DNA of 64,000 nt from Zygaena filipendulae (Eukaryota > Arthropoda > Insecta > Lepidoptera > Zygaenidae). The DNA is taken from assembly GCA_907165275.2 (NCBI GenBank), contig OU015649.1, positions 2,696,001 through 2,760,000 of the forward strand, given 5' to 3'. The notes beneath the pieces are model-generated. The model was not told the origin of the DNA and searched no databases. It saw only the letters and a program-made list of their open reading frames with translations. Positions 59,410-64,000 of this stretch are shown here, piece by piece. A program made the translations under genes and the position numbers. Each line of letters starts with the position of its first letter. Within the stretch, counting starts at the first letter, position 1.

Positions 59410-59665
59410 TTGACAAATTTTTTTTTAGTCCGTCTTGTAGATTATTAAAAAATATTGGACACGTATTTTTTCTTTTTTTTATGTAATGAAAAAATAACAG
59501 CGATATATTGAGTGACGTCACTATTCTGACAGTTTGTATGGCGGTTTTAGCGGTTAGTGACGTCACGACCCCTTCACCCTAAACTTTAATGCGCTTTATC
59601 TCTGTATATTTTAATTTATTTGAAAAAGCATAAAATACGTGTCTATTGTTTTTTTATTTTTATTC
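59410..59665 (+). mobile_element. AGTCCGTC-family MITE
   Basis: Nearly the same sequence as the 3.5-kb copy, from TTGACAAATTTTTTTTTAG through GCTTTATCTCTGTATATT and GAAAAAGCA. The right terminus is degraded. Confidence 0.75.
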
Positions 59666-60421
59666 ACGGCATAACTGTTAATTTCTATTTCGAATTTCAT
59701 TCAAATCCATCCAACCGTTTTGTTTCAGGTGTAACAAACAAACACACGCAAGCACAAACTTTCGCATTTATTTAGTGTGATATCAATGAATATTACCTGA
59801 TATAACACGGATCTCGGCACTTGGATTTGGGATCTTGACTTTTTTGGTGATTCCGCTATTATACCTACACTACAAACAATTTTTATTAAAACTTTATTTT
59901 TATAAATTGCTGTTCCGGAATTAAAGTATCAGGATAACCTCAGGAGTCCCAGGATAAAAATCCTTTCCTCATAACTGACGTCTACTCTTTGTAAACGGAT
60001 AAGGAAGGTTCCTGCGAAATTCCAATAGTACATAAAAGTCAAATAATTTTTGAAACATCTTGATTGGTCCGTAAGTTTTTTTCAGAAAGTTTTAAATCCA
60101 TTTTAGAATTTTGTAATATATTATTTTAAATTAACTTCAGGATTTTCTACAGAACTTGGCACCCCTATAATATATCTCAATAATTTTGTTGGTGAAATAG
60201 ACATCCAAGCATATTCTTAACATTCAACTTGGCTATTATCTGTGGCTAGGATTTTCACATTTATCTTTTTTATGGGATAAGAATGACACCGAAACAAACG
60301 TGTTTTCAAATATGCGCAAGGTCTGACAAGCGGCAATATGGCTGTAACGTCGTCGGTAGGATAGGTACTTACCGTGCGCAATTACTGTTATTACCCATCC
60401 CAAAATTGCGACGTTGTGAAC

Positions 60422-60500
60422 TATAAAACGGAAAATGAAATTTCAGTTACATTCCGGACGTAACTGTTACTTAGTTGTGTGAAATTTATCTCCATGGAGG
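60422..60500 (+). promoter_or_regulatory. Candidate promoter and tiny first coding exon
   Basis: CTATAAAACGG (60421-60431) lies 23 bases before an initiator TCAGT (60443-60447). About 50 bases later ATGGAG is followed directly by a strong donor GTAAGAT (from 60500). Together they look like a first exon coding two residues, a layout seen in insect cuticle-protein and similar genes. No downstream exon was identified before the window ends. Confidence 0.35.
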
Positions 60501-60944
60501 TAAGATCGCAACCGCTTTGTTCCACTGCGTACCTATACATCGTGAACCGTATCCATCATATGCGATGAATGGAATTTTATGAATGCAAGTGTTCTTTTGT
60601 CAACCAAGTTATTCTGTAACTGAAAGTATACGTAATTATCGTACCTACGTATAATGTAAAAAAAAAACTTTTAGTTTACGTTAAAACAGCCTTTATAGGT
60701 ATATGTATAAGATTTAGTTTATCAATCTTACCGCAGGCCGGGATTCTATTATGGAGGGGATTTTTAATGAAAAACGTAACTGTTTATAGATATTATTGAT
60801 CATTGATTTAAATACATAGATAAGTATAACACAATACTTGTTATTTTAATATACTAGTGGATGGATAAGTGAAATATCACGGTGATGACAATCTACATCG
60901 TACAGTCGGCAACAAAGGTAGGTTTAGAACATCCGTAGAAAAAC

Positions 60945-61172
60945 TTGGCGGCGGAGCTCCGAATCTCTGTACCAGTGGGTAGTACAAATCGGAGAGATCT
61001 CGATAAGCGTAGTGTTGGACGCCCCCCTGCCAGATGGACCGATGACCTGAAGAAGGTCGTTGGTAGTGGCTGGATGAGGAAAGCGGGAGATCGTGTACTG
61101 TGGCGTGCCCTTGTGGAGGCCTACGTCCAGCAGTGGACTGCAATAGGCTGATTGATTGATTGATTGATTGAT
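60945..61172 (+). pseudogene. RTE-like LINE 3' end with (TGAT)n tail
   Basis: The frame ends GRPPARWTDDLKKVVGSGW, MRKAGDRVLWRALVEAYVQQ, WTAIG and a stop at 61149-61151. This GRP-RW-DDL...W---A-DR--W--L-EA--QQWT-G tail is the C terminus of RTE-clade reverse transcriptases. The tandem GATT tail directly after the stop fits RTE-type 3' ends. The copy is 5'-truncated. Confidence 0.75.
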
Positions 61173-62857
61173 ATATGTTATATAGCTATTGTTTGGTTAC
61201 AGCATACAGGCCTATGATAGCTAAAGAAATTTATGGTACGACTACGATAGTCAAGAGCATATTAAATTATTGATAGATATCAGTGGCGAAGGGTGAAATA
61301 TTGAGAGAGGCAACCCGGAAATCTATTTGGTACCTACTATAAATACGTAATTTCAACTATCTACTTACCGCAAATACCTAATTTCAACGTACGTCTGCGT
61401 AACTGCTTTCACTATCATTACACACAACAATAAAAAAAATCCAATTATAATACTAATCAGTAATCACTATTAAATACCAAGTAATAAATTCTAACACGTG
61501 ACACTAACTAATAAATTCTAATACCTATAAATTTTCAATTTTTTCATCATAAATTCAAGTTGTCTGTCAACAGTCAACACAGAATGTCCGCTTCGTTTCG
61601 AATTTCTAGGACCAATAAGGATATTTGATGAGACAGTAATAGAAAATGCGTGCGCGTAAGCAAGACGGAGGGAGTAACTCGATTTGCAGCGGCTTGCCAT
61701 AGTAGCTACTTTAGCCGGCTGCCTGCGACCTTGATGTGACGTCACGGCATTATTTTGTATGGAAGTTTAACTGCCAAAAAGCCGATCGCGCCACCGGCTT
61801 ATTTTATAACAATTTGTTGTTGAAGAGCAAATTTGTTGATAGTTTAGGCGTTTTGTAATATTTTCTACTCAAGTATTTTAGTAGATTCTACTGAAATCCT
61901 TCCTACAAAAATTACTAATTGTGCTATTTCTAAATTACGGCAGAGAGAGTGATTGTGTTCCCAACTTCTGAAGGGAAGCCGGTGGGAATCGGCTTATATG
62001 GTACCTTCGCCACTGATAGATATATCACACTCTTTTTTGAATTTCTTCCAATACCTTCAAATGCTGGTTTGTCACGATGCTTAACTTCACCGGAGGTTGT
62101 TTTAGGTGATTGTTCAATTCGCATCAATTCTAAATCAGGAAAGATTCATCATAGATCTGCCAAAGCCTACGATTGAACGGTCGATCATAATTAGAACATC
62201 ATAATTCGCCTTAGGTAAGTTTAACTACTTATGTTCAGTTAGGTATTTATTTATTCATTTTGCACAAGAGGTACAAATGGCGAACTTACGGCATTCTCTA
62301 ACAGTTACACATTGGGTTGACAGAGAGATATAAGGGAAGGTGTGTGCAACCAACGAAAAGATATCTACTTATTCAGGAGTGAACAGATGCATATCAGATA
62401 TTTATGCTTCCAAGTACAGATCTCTTTTGAATACAAGGCGAGAATTCTAGCGATTAAATGTGCCATGGATTTCTGTGTTACGTATATTATGGCGTGTAAA
62501 CTTTTCTGTTGACCGTTTAAGAACTTTTGTGCACGAGTATACTTATACCATAGCATTGTGTCATATGAGTTTTCCGCGATTCGCGTCACAATATAAAGAG
62601 TCAGCGACATACGCTGCAAATTCCGATACGAATATGAGAGGATTGTTTCAACCGAATTCACCCGTATAGCCGGATAACGAAATGAATTCTGAGTACCTAC
62701 CTACTTATTATATTATACGCGGCACCAACTGCGGTGTTGTCACATTTAACGAATTTTTATGCCTCTCGTGCAATAAAGAAAATGGAAGATAATAATATTA
62801 TATTTTATTTTTTTAATAAGCTTACTTAGAAAACGTTTACTTGGAAAACGTACGTTG
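61173..62857. other. No gene recognised; some open frames
   Basis: A block at 61530-61745 bordered by TGACGTCAC is GC-richer and looks repeat-like. Overlapping open frames on both strands at 61930-62176 and 62365-62669 have no recognisable domain. If the promoter at 60.42 kb is real, this would be its first intron. Confidence 0.3.
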
Positions 62858-63094
62858 CGAATTCCGATCATAAAACCTTACATTTTTACTTTTAATATAA
62901 GCTCTGTGTTACTTGAATTATTATCTAAATTGTTTTAATTTTGTGTACGTACCTACTGCTAAATTCTGTTCTCTATATAAGGGTAGGTAACTATCATTGG
63001 CTAATAGTGTAATCTTGAACCCTAAAATTATTATATGTTCTTGTGGCTGTTGTTGTCCTAAATAAACGAAAATAAAATAAAAATAAAATAAAAC
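62858..63094 (+). mobile_element. 3' end of a poly(A) retroposon, second copy
   Basis: Same 3' UTR as 28200-28439, with TAAATAAACG and an A-rich tail of AAAAT units. Both copies begin at nearly the same point, which may mark a common truncation or the end of the shared unit. Confidence 0.7.
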
Positions 63095-63245
63095 TTATGG
63101 TATCCTATGTATGTATGTATGTACATACCTACCTACTATCCAAACTCAGGGCGAGATCTCAGATTTCTATTTGCTTCTAATACATGTGCAGGCTTCTTCA
63201 CAATATTTACCTTCACCATACAGTACCTAGTACTAATCATTTTTC

Positions 63246-63365
63246 AACCGACTTCAAAAAAAAGGAGGTTCTGCATTCGGCTGTATATATGTTTATTTTT
63301 TTTATGTATCTATGTTCATCGATTAATCGAAGACGGTTAGACCGATTTGGAAAATTGTTTTTGTT
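63246..63365 (+). repeat. AACCGACTTC repeat, longer copy
   Basis: AACCGACTTCAAAAAAAAGG, CATTCGGCTGTATATATG and GACGGTTAGACCGATTTGG. It extends further into the unit than the other two copies. Confidence 0.5.
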
Positions 63366-63414
63366 TACCTAGGTACGTACTACGTAGATCAAAAAAGAGC
63401 GGGCATGGGATCAA

Positions 63415-63583
63415 ATCAATTCTCATTAAATGCCAATCTCATTATCTCATTATCTCATCAAAACATCTCATTAAATGCCAACTAACATCAATTTATTAAA
63501 CTTGTCTGATTGCGGCAGTTTTGTTTTAAAAATCTATACTTAACTAAGTAATCATTAAAGTCGACTCTAAATGCGGCGGTTAA
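63415..63583. mobile_element. Palindromic MITE, CCGCCGCACTCAGAG family, rearranged left arm
   Basis: The right arm is intact to CTCTAAATGCGGCGGTTA. The left part is a scramble of CTCATTA and ATCTCAT units, suggesting slippage or gene conversion. Confidence 0.7.
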
Positions 63584-63654
63584 TGAGATATTTTAAGGCA
63601 CTAGAAACAAAAATTGTTCTTGTGTATCACAATATGAATGGGCTTGTCAACCAA

Positions 63655-63800
63655 ATTATGACGTCGAGAGCCCCCACTCCTAAATTTTAATGCGTTTCAT
63701 CTTAGTATTTTTTCAATTATTTGAAAAAGCAAAAAAAAAAACGCGTCTATTATTTTTTTGTTATCTAACTGACGGACTAAATAGAATTTTGGATTTCTTA
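63655..63800 (+). mobile_element. AGTCCGTC-family MITE, right half only
   Basis: Carries ATGACGTCGAGAGCCCCC, the TTTTAATGCGTTTCATC box and the right end CTAACTGACGGACTAAATAG. The left half is absent. Confidence 0.65.
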
Positions 63801-64000
63801 CCCCGGAAACTAGGTAGTAGCTACTACCTACCCTATTGTCGCGGCACTAGCGTAATAAAAATAAAATTTAACCGGTTTATAGCGTTTTTAATTTTAAAAA
63901 AAATTCATGATACATATTGTTGTTTATACGGCCTACTAGTTTTATTTATGGTTTTGAAAAAACATTCATACGTTGAGCAACAAAGGCAAAATCAAATTAT

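Overview
This window looks like nuclear DNA from a lepidopteran insect (moth or butterfly). It is AT-rich and gene-poor, with one intron-split gene showing GT/AG splice sites. It contains eukaryotic-type nuclear tRNA genes and tRNA-derived SINEs. Short A|T-inserted Helitron-like elements (5' TCCTACTAATATTATAAATG, 3' hairpin then CAGCTAG) recur throughout, and short TAGGTA/TACCTA motifs are scattered everywhere; both are familiar in Lepidoptera. There is no sign of bacterial operons, CRISPR or prophage.

Layout. 1-16 kb is repeats: fragments of several non-LTR retrotransposons, a hAT MITE with a near-perfect 8-bp target duplication, two copies of a 235-bp-class MITE, SINEs, Helitron-like elements, and a 700-bp uninterrupted array of 140 AATAG units at 11.8-12.5 kb. 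16-29 kb has few genes: two tRNA-Gln genes (CTG at 19.3 kb, TTG at 21.8 kb) in opposite orientation, and several GC-richer patches with no recognisable repeat that could be regulatory or conserved non-coding DNA. At 29.7-30.1 kb a single-exon gene on the minus strand encodes a 123-residue protein built of about 18-residue VVGN repeats, with a well-placed TATA box and initiator.

31-40 kb is a transposon graveyard with clear nesting. A palindromic MITE (35724-35984) lies inside a hAT element (35312-36076, 8-bp target duplication GTCACGCG), which lies inside an older MITE. Next to it is a 1345-bp fold-back element (36810-38154) with about 620-bp arms. A Tc1/mariner-like TIR element at 39205-39631 carries a Helitron-like element.

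40.3-46.1 kb holds the one confidently identified protein gene: a six-exon minus-strand homologue of lysosomal palmitoyl-protein thioesterase 2 (PPT2), 290 residues, with the Ser, Asp and His motifs present. A third tRNA-Gln gene (CTG, identical to the 19.3-kb copy) lies in its fourth intron on the same strand. MITEs and Helitrons occupy the other introns.

46-64 kb returns to repeats: a 235-bp MITE with 4-bp target duplications, several Helitron-like copies including an inverted pair of a two-module composite, an RTE-like LINE 3' end, and a candidate promoter plus first exon at 60.42-60.50 kb that would belong to a gene running rightwards. Repeat boundaries were read by eye and are approximate unless a target duplication is given.
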